From an uncultured Aquimarina sp. (GTDB taxonomy: Bacteria; Bacteroidota; Bacteroidia; Flavobacteriales; Flavobacteriaceae): a stretch of DNA of 64,000 bases. A program made the translations under genes and the position numbers. The stretch spans positions 1 through 64,000 of the forward strand of contig CANMLS010000013.1 in the NCBI GenBank assembly GCA_947498785.1, in the 5' to 3' direction. The first letter of the stretch is position 1, and every line of letters starts with the position of its first letter. Positions 39,188-48,078 of this stretch are shown here, in pieces. The notes under the pieces were generated by a model. That model was given only the letters and a program-made list of their open reading frames with translations, was not told the DNA's origin and made no database searches.

Positions 39188-39394
39188 AACCTGTTGCGCA
39201 TTTTAGATATTTTTTAAATCAAAATTCGTCAATTAAAGTGATTTAATATTAATAGCTAATGATAAAGAAATGTATAGAGAATATGGTTTTGGTTAAAGAA
39301 AGCTATTGTCGATATATTTTGTCTTCATTTCATTACAATAAAACACTTGAATTAACGCTTTTTTCAATTGAATTTTTCTAAATGAACTATAGGC
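39188..39394 (+). mobile_element. Degraded MITE-like element, copy B (inverted relative to copy A)
   Basis: This sequence aligns over its whole length with the reverse complement of 37007-37202. Near-identical blocks include TTTTGTCTTCATTT, ATTACAATAAAACAC and AACGCTTTTTTC. The left end (AACCTGTTGCGCATTTTA) is still clear; the right end has decayed. It lies just upstream of the P450 gene and may overlap its promoter region. Confidence 0.65.
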
Positions 39395-39478
39395 TAAATA
39401 TAATTTTATTACAAGCATTTATATTATTTAAGGTTTTGATAAAAATTGATGTCGAAATAGAAAAGAATAATAAATAAG

Positions 39479-40636
39479 ATGGAAAAAAGTAAACTTTCAG
39501 ACCCTTTTGAAGAAGCTCGAATAGATAAAGGTTACAGTGAAATGAATGATCAAGATGATCCAGTTACAATGGTATTGCGTCTTAAAGATGTGCGTAAATG
39601 TGCCCATAATTGGAAAACATATCAATCTGGAGCTGAGCCTGGACGTATTGTTATTCCTTCTGAAGTAAATATTCGAGATACTCGTCAAATACCGTTTGAA
39701 GTAGACCCTCCACTACACAAAAATTATCGATCACTTATAGAAGCTTGGTTTAAAAGACCTTTACAACCTGAATATCAAGAAAAACTCGCATTACAAATTG
39801 AAGAAATCATTAATGAAGTTATTGATAAAGATTCAGTTGAAGTAGTAGCAGATTTTTCCTTAAAATTACAATCAAGAGCATTAACACTATTACTTAATAT
39901 TCCTTTTGAAGAGTCTGAATTATGGATTTCATGGGGAACCCATGTTTTTCGTAGCGAAGGAGAAGCATTAGATGGTGCTAAAGCCAATATACTTTATGAT
40001 TATATAGACAAACAAATAGGTGTAGCAATTGAGAACCCAGGAGATGATTTGTATTCGATGTTATTGGCATCAGAGGTAAATGGAAAAAAATTAACTCATG
40101 AAGAAATAAAAGGCATTATGATCTTAACTTTTGCTGGTGGTCGGGATACGGTTATTAATGCAATCACAAATTCAATTGCTTATTTAGCAGAGCACCCCGA
40201 ATCGTTGGAGAGCTTGCGTAACAATCCTGATATGATAGGTAAAGCAGTCGAAGAGTTTATTCGATATTTTTCCCCATTAACTCAAATGGGGCGAGTCGTA
40301 ACCGAAGATGCTCAAGTATGTGAGCATGCAGTAAAAGCTGATTCTAGAATTTCATTGTGCTGGGCATCTGCAAATCGTGATGCTTCAGTATTTGAGAATC
40401 CAAATGAAATTGTATTAGATCGTAAAGTTAATCCGCATGTTGGTTTTGGTTTTAGTCATCATAACTGTCTAGGAGCAACACATGCCCGTCAAATAATGAA
40501 TATTCTATTGGGTAGCTTGGTGAAGAAAGTTAAATCTATTGATATTATTGATTATAAGGAAAATATAGAGGATTTGGATCAATTCAAACGTAAAGTTGGT
40601 TATGATAATATTTCAGTAAATTTTAATGCTCTTTAA
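39479..40636 (+). CDS. Cytochrome P450, probable 6-O-methyl-D-galactose demethylase (CYP236-like)
   Basis: This soluble bacterial P450 has 385 residues. The heme-binding loop FGFSHHNCLG gives the axial ligand Cys330, the I-helix oxygen-activation motif is AGGRDT (about 219-224), and the K-helix ExxR lies in EEFIRYF (259-262). It has no signal peptide, so it works in the cytoplasm. Genes for a [2Fe-2S] ferredoxin and a FAD ferredoxin reductase follow directly, making a complete three-part electron chain. In Formosa and Zobellia, P450s of this kind in agar/porphyran loci oxidatively demethylate 6-O-methyl-D-galactose to galactose plus formaldehyde. The match in context is strong; the CYP family name is inferred. 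Confidence 0.88.
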   Translation: MEKSKLSDPFEEARIDKGYSEMNDQDDPVTMVLRLKDVRKCAHNWKTYQSGAEPGRIVIPSEVNIRDTRQIPFEVDPPLHKNYRSLIEAWFKRPLQPEYQEKLALQIEEIINEVIDKDSVEVVADFSLKLQSRALTLLLNIPFEESELWISWGTHVFRSEGEALDGAKANILYDYIDKQIGVAIENPGDDLYSMLLASEVNGKKLTHEEIKGIMILTFAGGRDTVINAITNSIAYLAEHPESLESLRNNPDMIGKAVEEFIRYFSPLTQMGRVVTEDAQVCEHAVKADSRISLCWASANRDASVFENPNEIVLDRKVNPHVGFGFSHHNCLGATHARQIMNILLGSLVKKVKSIDIIDYKENIEDLDQFKRKVGYDNISVNFNAL

Positions 40637-40690
40637 CTCGATTCTCTTCAACATTTAAAAAAAATAAGATAAATTAGATAAAGAAATTTT

Positions 40691-41005
40691 ATGGCTAAGA
40701 TCACTTTTGTTACAACCGATAATAAGTCAATTATATTAGAAGGAACTTCTGGTTCTGTGATGCAACTTGCCGTGGATAATAGCATACCAGGTATCGATGG
40801 AGATTGTGGAGGTGTATGTTCGTGTGCTACTTGTCATGTACATGTAACTCCAGAACATGTTAAAAAAACAGGTGAAGCAAGCGAAATAGAAACGGATATG
40901 CTCGAGCTTAATGATCATTCAAATGAATATAGTCGATTGTGCTGTCAAATAGAAATTACTGATACATTAGATGGATTGGTACTACAAGTAGCAGAAAGAG
41001 AATAA
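40691..41005 (+). CDS. [2Fe-2S] ferredoxin (putidaredoxin/adrenodoxin type)
   Basis: This 104-residue ferredoxin has cluster ligands Cys39, Cys45 and Cys48 in the C-x5-C-x2-C pattern (CGGVCSCATC) and Cys85 near the C-terminus (RLCCQ). An extra Cys43 and Cys84 are adjacent to the ligands. The acidic stretch between the ligand groups (GEASEIETDMLELND) is typical for docking to a P450. It carries electrons from the reductase encoded next to the P450. It sits 54 bp after the P450 and 11 bp before the reductase start, so the three are co-expressed. Confidence 0.93.
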   Translation: MAKITFVTTDNKSIILEGTSGSVMQLAVDNSIPGIDGDCGGVCSCATCHVHVTPEHVKKTGEASEIETDMLELNDHSNEYSRLCCQIEITDTLDGLVLQVAERE

Positions 41006-41016
41006 AATTAAATTTG

Positions 41017-42273
41017 ATGTCAGAAAACTTTTCAAACGATAAGATTTGTGTTGTTATAGGAGCAAGTCATGCAGGTGTCAATTTTGCTTTTTCTTTGAGG
41101 TCGGCAGGATGGAAAGGAAATATTATACTTTTTGATAAAGATCCTGTTCTTCCATATCACCGTCCACCGCTTTCAAAAGGGTATTTGGTCAATGAAGATG
41201 CTAGTGAAAAAAACTTTTTGAAATCAGTAGAAAGTTATGAAAAGGAGAATATTATACTCAGATTAGGAGTTACAGTTATTTCAATTAATCGTTCAGAAAA
41301 TAATATTGTTTTAGAGGATGGCTCTGTACAGGTTTATGACAAATTAATTTTGGCTACAGGTGCACGCCCAATTATTCCATCAATTCAAGGTATAGAGAGT
41401 GTTAATAATTTATATTCATTACGTACCTCTGAAGATGTAGAAAATATACGTAATGCTATAACCATAAGTCGTGATAAAAGGGTCATAGTAATTGGAGGAG
41501 GGTATATTGGATTAGAAGTAGCTGCTTCTCTTCAAAAAATGGGTGCTACCGTAACTGTTTTAGAGCGTGAGAAACGTATTTTAGCACGTGTTACAGCACC
41601 AGAAATGTCACATTTTTTTCAGGAACTACATGCTAAGAATGGTGTTGACATACTAACTGATAAAGATGTGATTTCTTTTAGCACTAAAAAAGGAATTGAT
41701 ACAGTGGTTTGTTCTGATGGTTCAAGTTTTGATGCTGATATTGTAATAATTGGTGTTGGTATTCACGTTAACTTGGAACTGGCAAAAAATGCTGGACTCA
41801 AAATAGAAAATGGTATACGAGTTGATGAAACGACTAGGACTAATGATGAAGATATTTATGCTATAGGTGATTGTACTTATCATCATAATCCTCATTATGA
41901 TCGTTTTATTAGATTAGAATCTGTACAAAATGCGGTTGATCAAGCTAAAGTGGCAGCTGCAGCTATTTGTGATAAATATTTGATTTACAACACTTTGCCG
42001 TGGTTTTGGTCAGATCAATATGATATCAAATTACAAATGGTAGGTTTGTCTACAGGATATGATAAGGTATTGGTGCGGAATGAAGAAAGTGAAAATCCAA
42101 AATTTTCAATTTGGTATTTTAAAGATAACATATTGTTAGCAGTTGATGCTATTAACAATCCCAAAGCCTATGTTTTAGGTACAAAGTTTATTAAAGCAAA
42201 TAAAAAAGTTGATCAATCAAAACTAATTGACTCAACAATAGATTTTAAACCAGCTAATTTATTAATAGAGTAG
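41017..42273 (+). CDS. FAD-dependent NAD(P)H ferredoxin reductase
   Basis: This flavoprotein of about 418 residues starts at the ATG at 41017 (a TTG lies 3 bp upstream). The FAD-binding Rossmann start reads CVVIGASHAGVNFA, the NAD(P)H-binding fold VIVIGGGYIGLEVA (about 155-170), and the second FAD motif DIYAIGDCT (about 285). The C-terminal reductase domain fits putidaredoxin/rubredoxin reductases of the P450 systems. It passes electrons from NAD(P)H to the ferredoxin. It is the last gene of the P450 cassette and is followed by a hairpin terminator shared with the convergent AraC gene. Confidence 0.92.
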   Translation: MSENFSNDKICVVIGASHAGVNFAFSLRSAGWKGNIILFDKDPVLPYHRPPLSKGYLVNEDASEKNFLKSVESYEKENIILRLGVTVISINRSENNIVLEDGSVQVYDKLILATGARPIIPSIQGIESVNNLYSLRTSEDVENIRNAITISRDKRVIVIGGGYIGLEVAASLQKMGATVTVLEREKRILARVTAPEMSHFFQELHAKNGVDILTDKDVISFSTKKGIDTVVCSDGSSFDADIVIIGVGIHVNLELAKNAGLKIENGIRVDETTRTNDEDIYAIGDCTYHHNPHYDRFIRLESVQNAVDQAKVAAAAICDKYLIYNTLPWFWSDQYDIKLQMVGLSTGYDKVLVRNEESENPKFSIWYFKDNILLAVDAINNPKAYVLGTKFIKANKKVDQSKLIDSTIDFKPANLLIE

Positions 42274-42308
42274 GTTAAGTAACGATATATTTTTTGCCCC
42301 TTATTTTT

Positions 42309-42344
42309 AAAATGAACAAGCCTGTCTTTAGTTTTGTTCATTTT
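42309..42344. terminator. Terminator at the 3' end of the P450 cassette
   Basis: An 11-bp perfect stem (AAAATGAACAA / TTGTTCATTTT) is followed by a T-run in the plus direction. The AraC stop codon (42328-42330) lies inside its loop, so the two convergent units share it. Confidence 0.8.
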
Positions 42345-43230
42345 TTTTTAGTGATTTTCTGTATGTAAAAGGAGAGGTATTCACTATTTTTTTAAACTGT
42401 TTATTGAAGTAAGGTACAGAGTTGTAGCCACATTCAAAGCCAATCTCCTTGATGGGTAAATCGGTATTAGCTAGTAGTTTTTTTGAGAAATCAATACGTA
42501 CTTTATTAAGATAATTGGTAAAAGTATAGCTAGTTTCTTTTTTGAAATACCGACAAAAAGAAGAGACCGTCATGTTGATCATTTCGGCACAAATATCTAC
42601 CGAAATTTCTTTTTGATAATTTTCCATGATGTATTCATGTACTTTAAGAATACGATTGGATTTAAAATAGAAACTCTTTTTTAGATAACCTTCAGAAGCT
42701 AAGGATTCAAAACCAGATAAGTTGATTAAATCTAATATCTTGAGGAGTTTTAATAATTGATCAAAAGAGGAGTGTTCAGGAATCTCTTTTAAAAGCTTTA
42801 TAATGGTCTGTTTGTGTTTTCCAGTAATTTTTATTCCGCGTTCAGAAGCGTGTAAAATATTTCTAACTCCTTTTAATTCAGGAATGTCTACAAAGTAAGA
42901 ACCAAAAATATCCTTTTTAAACTGAACATAAATTGATTCACAATGAACTATAGAATCTGATAATAAATATTTGTCATCAGGGATCCAAGCATGAGGTAAA
43001 AAACCTGCTAATAATACTAGATCGCCCTCTTTAAAGTTTTCTCCATGGTCTCCAACTAACCTTTTTCCACTTCCGCTTGTTATCAATAATAATTCATATT
43101 CTGGGTGATAATGCCATGCTCCACTAAAGTATGGCTGACTATAAACTCCTGTATGAAAAGATGAGTGTAAGGGAGTTTCTATCTTTTCAAGAGATACAGC
43201 AATTTTATTATTTGTAATGACTTGTTTCAG
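42328..43230 (-). CDS. AraC-family transcriptional regulator with N-terminal cupin
   Basis: The C-terminal AraC double helix-turn-helix is clear (about the last 95 residues: ISVDICAEMINMTVSSFCRYF and IKEIGFECGYNSVPYFNKQFKK). The N-terminal sensing domain is a cupin with FSGAWHYHPEYELLLI. The frame is open upstream to a stop at about 43240, but contains no ATG or GTG and only a TTG inside the cupin. The only sensible start that keeps the whole cupin is a CTG at 43230, giving about 300 residues, the usual family length. A frameshift near the start is the alternative. It would sense a sugar and activate the locus; AraC proteins bind direct repeats about 21 bp apart, which fits the candidate operators. 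Confidence 0.85.
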   Translation of the reverse strand: MKQVITNNKIAVSLEKIETPLHSSFHTGVYSQPYFSGAWHYHPEYELLLITSGSGKRLVGDHGENFKEGDLVLLAGFLPHAWIPDDKYLLSDSIVHCESIYVQFKKDIFGSYFVDIPELKGVRNILHASERGIKITGKHKQTIIKLLKEIPEHSSFDQLLKLLKILDLINLSGFESLASEGYLKKSFYFKSNRILKVHEYIMENYQKEISVDICAEMINMTVSSFCRYFKKETSYTFTNYLNKVRIDFSKKLLANTDLPIKEIGFECGYNSVPYFNKQFKKIVNTSPFTYRKSLKKNEQN

Positions 43231-43358
43231 GTGAAAATAACGTTAAAGATATTGCAAATATAGTGTAAATTTTAACTGCTAGAATGTTTTAGTTTTGTTT
43301 TAATCACCTAGGTTTTATGATTTGAGAGGGATTTAAAGAATACAAAACAAGTTGAGTT

Positions 43359-45908
43359 ATGAGGTTATTTTATTTATTAGTGTGCATTTTGTCTGTTTTT
43401 TCATCATGTACCGATAATCGTAAAGGAGTTTCTCGTATCATAGAGGATTTTAATTATGATTGGAAATTTTATTTAGGTGATGAATCAGAAGCTTCTAAAC
43501 CATCATTTAATGATGCTAATTGGAAAGTTTTAGATGTGCCCCATGATTGGAGTATTGAGGAAGGTTATCAAAAGGAAGGCGATGTAGCATGTAGCACAGG
43601 TTTTGTTCCTGCAGGTATTGGTTGGTATAGGAAATCCTTTCTTTTGACAGAAACTGATAAAAATAAACTAATTAGTATCCAATTTGATGGAGTTTATAAC
43701 AATTCAACAGTTTGGATTAATGGAAAATTATTAGGTACACGTCCCAACGGATATATTTCTTTTATATATGACTTGACTCCTTATTTAAAGTATGATGGAA
43801 CACTAAATACAATTGCTGTAAAAGTTGATCATTCTGCCTATGTAGATTCTCGTTGGTATACTGGTTCTGGAATTTATCGCAATGTCAAATTAATAAAAAC
43901 GGAACCTTTGCATATTGCCCATTGGGGAGTTCAGATTACAACTTCTAAGGTGAGTAATTCTTCTGCAGACATATATATCAGAACACAATTAGAAGATCAA
44001 TCTCCAAAAGAAGAAAAGAATCTTACTATACAGTATAGTATCTTGGATGATAAAGGAAATACAGTCACAACAGAGCAGGCGAGGTTAGATAATTTGGTTT
44101 CAAATACTACTATAAAAATGGCGAATCCAAAGTTGTGGTCTATTGAAACTCCAAATTTGTATCATTTAAAAGTGGAAGTACTCGAAAATGGGGTACGGGT
44201 GGATGATTTAATACAAAGGTTTGGTATACGTACTTTCAATTTTGATGCAAATACTGGTTTTTCATTAAACGGAAGGCGTATGAAAATCAAAGGAGTAAAC
44301 TTACATCATGATGCAGGAGCTGTTGGTGCTGCTGTTCCTAAAGCTATATGGGAATATCGTATGAATAAATTAAAATCTATTGGCACTAATGCTATACGTT
44401 TTGCTCATAATCCACATTCACCAGAATTGTTAGAGGTGTGTGATGAATTAGGACTTTTGGTAATGAACGAAGCTTTTGATGAATGGAGTAAACCTAAAGA
44501 TAAAAGTAAGGTGTATCTAGGGGATAATGCAGCATCTGAGGAAGCTTCAAAAGCCTATCCCGAAGTTTTTAACGAATGGGCAGAACGTGATTTAAAGGAT
44601 TTGATTCACCGCGATTTTAATCACCCATCGGTATTTATGTGGAGTATTGGTAATGAAATAGAGTGGACATACCCTCATTATTCAAAAACATTTAATGATG
44701 TAAATCCAGATTCTAATGCTGCTGGTTATGAATATGTACCCGTTTATGACGCTAAAAAAATTGAACCTGTTTTTAAGAAAAATATAGATTCAATTGATCC
44801 ATTAGTAACTATTGCTAGAAGATTAGTAAAATGGGTAAAAGAAGAAGATACTACACGCCCTACAGTTTGTGGAAGTGTATTACCTTCTATTGGGATGGTA
44901 AGTGGTTATGGAACCGCGATTGATGTATATGGTTTCAATTATCGCCAAGCCGATTATGATATAGCTCATCAAACTTATCCAGATTTAAAAATATTAGGTT
45001 CAGAAAATTGGGGCGCATATTCAGAATGGAAACAAGTAAATGATCGAGATTTTGTTGCGGGAATATTTGCATGGACTGGATTTGCATATATCGGTGAAGC
45101 AGGACCTTGGCCCCGTAAAGGATTAAATATTTCTTTCTTCGACTTTGCAGGATTCAAAACTCCAAGAGGACATTTCTTCGAAACATTATGGAAAACAGAA
45201 CCCAAAATATATATGGTAACCACGCCGGCAAGTGAATCAGAATTTTCATATACAGAACAAGACGGTTGGGAATTTGAGATGCAACTGACCCCTCCACCAG
45301 TATGGAATATGTTGCGTCTTTGGGAATGGTATAAAGTAAATCCAAAATGGAATTATGAAAATAATGAAGTTATTGTGGTGCAAACGTATACAAATTGTGA
45401 AGAAGCAGAATTATTCCTTAATGGAAAATCACTAGGGAAACAAAAATTAATTGATGTTGTAGAAGATGATCATATTTTAAAATGGTTAGTCCCGTATACT
45501 GATGGTGAATTAAAAGTTGTAGGGTATAATAATAATATAAAGGTTGATGAATATAGTTTAAAATCTCAAAAGGAAATTTCTAAAATAGAAATAACTACAA
45601 ATAAAACAACAATTGATGCTGATGGATATGATGTTGCTGTGGTTGAGGTAAAACTTTTAGATGAAAATGGAACTTTGATAACAGACAGTGATGCTAAAGT
45701 AATCTTTTCTATAGAGGGTGAAGGTAGAAATATTGGTGTAGATAATGGTTGGGAAATGAATACACAGCCTCATAAGGCAAGAGAGATAGTAACTCATGAT
45801 GGGAGAGCCGTTTTATTTGTTCAGTCAGCAAAAAATAAAGGGCCTATAAAGATTATTGCAGAAAGCAGAGCGATAACTTCAAATACTTTGAATTTAATTG
45901 CAAATTAA
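43359..45908 (+). CDS. GH2 beta-galactosidase, lipoprotein
   Basis: This 849-residue GH2 enzyme has a lipoprotein signal ending FSSC (Cys17), a sugar-binding domain, an Ig-like domain and a TIM barrel with canonical acid/base Glu433 in MWSIGNE and nucleophile Glu549 in LGSENWG. C-terminal DUF4982-like and Ig-like domains follow (about 640-849). It is paralogous to the GH2 at 12296 but well diverged, with a longer loop after the acid/base (about 435-490). Lying between the AraC gene and the dehydrogenase/esterase pair, next to the P450 cassette, it may release the 6-O-methyl-galactose that the P450 then uses. That is inference. It is a single-gene unit followed by a terminator. Confidence 0.89.
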   Translation: MRLFYLLVCILSVFSSCTDNRKGVSRIIEDFNYDWKFYLGDESEASKPSFNDANWKVLDVPHDWSIEEGYQKEGDVACSTGFVPAGIGWYRKSFLLTETDKNKLISIQFDGVYNNSTVWINGKLLGTRPNGYISFIYDLTPYLKYDGTLNTIAVKVDHSAYVDSRWYTGSGIYRNVKLIKTEPLHIAHWGVQITTSKVSNSSADIYIRTQLEDQSPKEEKNLTIQYSILDDKGNTVTTEQARLDNLVSNTTIKMANPKLWSIETPNLYHLKVEVLENGVRVDDLIQRFGIRTFNFDANTGFSLNGRRMKIKGVNLHHDAGAVGAAVPKAIWEYRMNKLKSIGTNAIRFAHNPHSPELLEVCDELGLLVMNEAFDEWSKPKDKSKVYLGDNAASEEASKAYPEVFNEWAERDLKDLIHRDFNHPSVFMWSIGNEIEWTYPHYSKTFNDVNPDSNAAGYEYVPVYDAKKIEPVFKKNIDSIDPLVTIARRLVKWVKEEDTTRPTVCGSVLPSIGMVSGYGTAIDVYGFNYRQADYDIAHQTYPDLKILGSENWGAYSEWKQVNDRDFVAGIFAWTGFAYIGEAGPWPRKGLNISFFDFAGFKTPRGHFFETLWKTEPKIYMVTTPASESEFSYTEQDGWEFEMQLTPPPVWNMLRLWEWYKVNPKWNYENNEVIVVQTYTNCEEAELFLNGKSLGKQKLIDVVEDDHILKWLVPYTDGELKVVGYNNNIKVDEYSLKSQKEISKIEITTNKTTIDADGYDVAVVEVKLLDENGTLITDSDAKVIFSIEGEGRNIGVDNGWEMNTQPHKAREIVTHDGRAVLFVQSAKNKGPIKIIAESRAITSNTLNLIAN

Positions 45909-45935
45909 ATAAATACCTCAGGTTTTAAAAAAAAC

Positions 45936-45966
45936 AAATCCCTTTATCTAAAAAATAAAGGGATTT
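45936..45966. terminator. Bidirectional intrinsic terminator
   Basis: AAATCCCTTTAT and ATAAAGGGATTT form a 12-bp perfect stem with a 7-base loop between the convergent GH2 and esterase genes. A-run and T-run flanks allow function both ways. Confidence 0.85.
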
Positions 45967-46003
45967 TAATTGTACTAGATTGTGTATTTTAAATTTTTCT
46001 TCG

Positions 46004-46816
46004 TTAGATATTCTCAGAGTTAAGGATGTTATCAAAAAAATAAATGGTGTCTTTGATATGTTCTTCCCAATATGACCACTCATGTCCTCCAGGGTATTCT
46101 TTATAGATGTGTGGGATATTTTGTTCTTCTAATTGTTTATGAAGTTTTCTGTTCCCTTCTAATAACGAATCTGATATTCCGCAATCAAAACGAAATTTTG
46201 GTAAATGTTTTTTATACTTTATAATTGTTTCAAAAACAGATTCGTTTTCTATAGTATTTTGTTTTAAAAGAGATAAATCTTCTTCTATGAACGCTTTCAT
46301 TTCTGATAACTGGGTTATTGACGACAATCCTGAAACTCCAGAAAACTTATGTCCATATTTTACACCTATTCTTAAAGCACCGAATCCCCCCATAGACAGC
46401 CCTGAAATAAATAATTTAGAAGTTTTGCTAGCCTGAGGGATTAATTCTACCGTAGCATCTATAACATCTTCTGCAATCCATTTCTCATAATCAGAATTAC
46501 TATGAGGTAAATATCCGCTCCCATCTCCCCATAATCCATCTGATGGCATTACTATAATCATAGGAGAAACTTGTTTGTTTTCTATCCATGATTTCATTTG
46601 TAAGTGAATACCTGTTTTTTGAGACCAAATCCAATGACTACCATAGACTCCATGTAAAAGTAATACAATAGGTAGATTTTTGTAATTTTCTCCAGGAGGA
46701 ACAAATACGCTAATATCTCCCCGATGTTTAAGGTTCTTACTTTTAATTGTAATATGCCTTAGGTTATTGGCTTCGAAACGAGGATCCGAAATTTCTAGAG
46801 TTCTAAATTTTGACAT
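46004..46816 (-). CDS. Alpha/beta-hydrolase esterase (PF00756, S-formylglutathione hydrolase-like)
   Basis: This cytoplasmic esterase has about 270 residues. I start at the ATG at 46816 (MSKFRTLEISD), because the longer frame to 46900 overlaps the dehydrogenase gene and has an unlikely N-terminus. The nucleophile lies in GLSMGGFGA (Ser141 from this start), with the catalytic His in YPGGHEWSYW and the oxyanion region LLLHGVYGSHW. The family (putative esterase) includes feruloyl and acetyl esterases and S-formylglutathione hydrolase. The absence of a signal peptide and pairing with a zinc alcohol dehydrogenase, next to a formaldehyde-producing P450, favour a thiol-formyl ester hydrolase. A sugar esterase is the alternative. 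Confidence 0.78.
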   Translation of the reverse strand: MSKFRTLEISDPRFEANNLRHITIKSKNLKHRGDISVFVPPGENYKNLPIVLLLHGVYGSHWIWSQKTGIHLQMKSWIENKQVSPMIIVMPSDGLWGDGSGYLPHSNSDYEKWIAEDVIDATVELIPQASKTSKLFISGLSMGGFGALRIGVKYGHKFSGVSGLSSITQLSEMKAFIEEDLSLLKQNTIENESVFETIIKYKKHLPKFRFDCGISDSLLEGNRKLHKQLEEQNIPHIYKEYPGGHEWSYWEEHIKDTIYFFDNILNSENI

Positions 46817-46826
46817 AAAAAAAGAG

Positions 46827-47948
46827 TTAATCAAAAACAATAACGCCTTTTGCATTTTTACCCGCCAACATATCATCAAATGCTTGAGACAAATTTTCAA
46901 ATTTATATGTAGTGGTTACCATTTCATCTAATAATAAATCTCCTTTTTCATAAAGATTAAGTAAAATAGGAAAATCAATTTGTGGCCTGCATTTTCCATA
47001 TAGAGGGTTGATATAAATTTTATCCCATTCAAACAAGCTCATGTCAATGGTTACTTCTTCTTCAATACCACTTACTTGTACTGCTGTACCAGCATTACGA
47101 ACCATCCCTAATGGAGCAGCTCCTAGAGCAGGAATAGCTGTGCATTCAAAGGCATAATCGGCACCGCCATTACCAGTAATTTCCTTTACAAGTTGAGTAG
47201 CATTTTGTAAATTTTTATCTTCTCTATTTACCAGAATAGTGTGAGTTGCGCCAAATTGTTTTGCCATTTCTAATCGTGTAGGATTAAGATCTATTGCAAT
47301 AATTTTGTCAGCACCAGAAATTCTAGCTCCTTGAATTACATTTAATCCTACACCACCATTACCAATGACAGCTACAGATGATCCAGGTTTGATCTTTGCT
47401 GTGTTCACAGCGGATCCATATCCAGTCATAACACCACATCCAATTATAGATGCTGAACTGTATGGGATATGGGTATCATATTTTACAACAGCTTGTTCTT
47501 TGACAACAGTATGTGTAGATAATGTTCCTATATTAAAGGAGCGTTCGATAGGTTGCCCTTTATATAATGTTCTTTCTAAGTCAGCATGTCCTGTAGAAAC
47601 TTCACCATCTGGTAATTGATCACCAGCAACTACAGGTGAGTTATTTTCGCAAATATGTTGATTCATTTCTTGACATTGAAAACATCTTCCACATGGAATT
47701 GCCCAATTGAGTATTACTTTATCACCAGGTTTAACTGTAGTCACTTTGTTTCCAACATCTTCGACTATACCAGCTCCCTCATGGCCTAATATAACAGGTC
47801 TACCCCAATGTAAAGAATCATGATCAGTATGACATAACCCTGCTGCTTGAATTTTTACAAGTACCTCGTCTCCTTGCGGAGGATGAACTTCAATCTCTTC
47901 TAAAGTAAAGATTCCTTTACCGTCTGCTATTGCCGCTTTTGCTAACAT
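46827..47948 (-). CDS. Zinc-dependent alcohol dehydrogenase (class III-like)
   Basis: This 373-residue medium-chain dehydrogenase has catalytic zinc ligands Cys39 (LCHTD) and His56-Glu57 (GHEGAG) and the structural zinc four-cysteine lobe Cys86, Cys89, Cys92 and Cys100. The NAD-binding fold reads [15 protein letters not shown], and an Asp at the end of the second strand (AIDLNPTR) indicates NAD rather than NADP. The layout resembles glutathione-dependent formaldehyde dehydrogenase. Dehydrogenases of this kind are found in marine agar/porphyran loci with P450 demethylases. It could oxidise the formaldehyde adduct or a sugar alcohol. It is 10 bp upstream of the esterase on the same strand, giving a two-gene operon. 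Confidence 0.87.
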   Translation of the reverse strand: MLAKAAIADGKGIFTLEEIEVHPPQGDEVLVKIQAAGLCHTDHDSLHWGRPVILGHEGAGIVEDVGNKVTTVKPGDKVILNWAIPCGRCFQCQEMNQHICENNSPVVAGDQLPDGEVSTGHADLERTLYKGQPIERSFNIGTLSTHTVVKEQAVVKYDTHIPYSSASIIGCGVMTGYGSAVNTAKIKPGSSVAVIGNGGVGLNVIQGARISGADKIIAIDLNPTRLEMAKQFGATHTILVNREDKNLQNATQLVKEITGNGGADYAFECTAIPALGAAPLGMVRNAGTAVQVSGIEEEVTIDMSLFEWDKIYINPLYGKCRPQIDFPILLNLYEKGDLLLDEMVTTTYKFENLSQAFDDMLAGKNAKGVIVFD

Positions 47949-48078
47949 TTTAATGAATTTAATGCTTCACAATATAAAATTTAGTGATTGCTATTACTTA
48001 ATCTATATTGATATATTATTAACTTATATTAACCTATTTTGTTTTAATATCTAACCGCATAAAAAAGACATGATGTTA

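Noticed and set aside
46817..46900. Longer N-terminus for the esterase
   Set aside because: It overlaps the dehydrogenase 3' end and gives a cysteine-rich, atypical start; the ATG at 46816 begins a normal family N-terminus.
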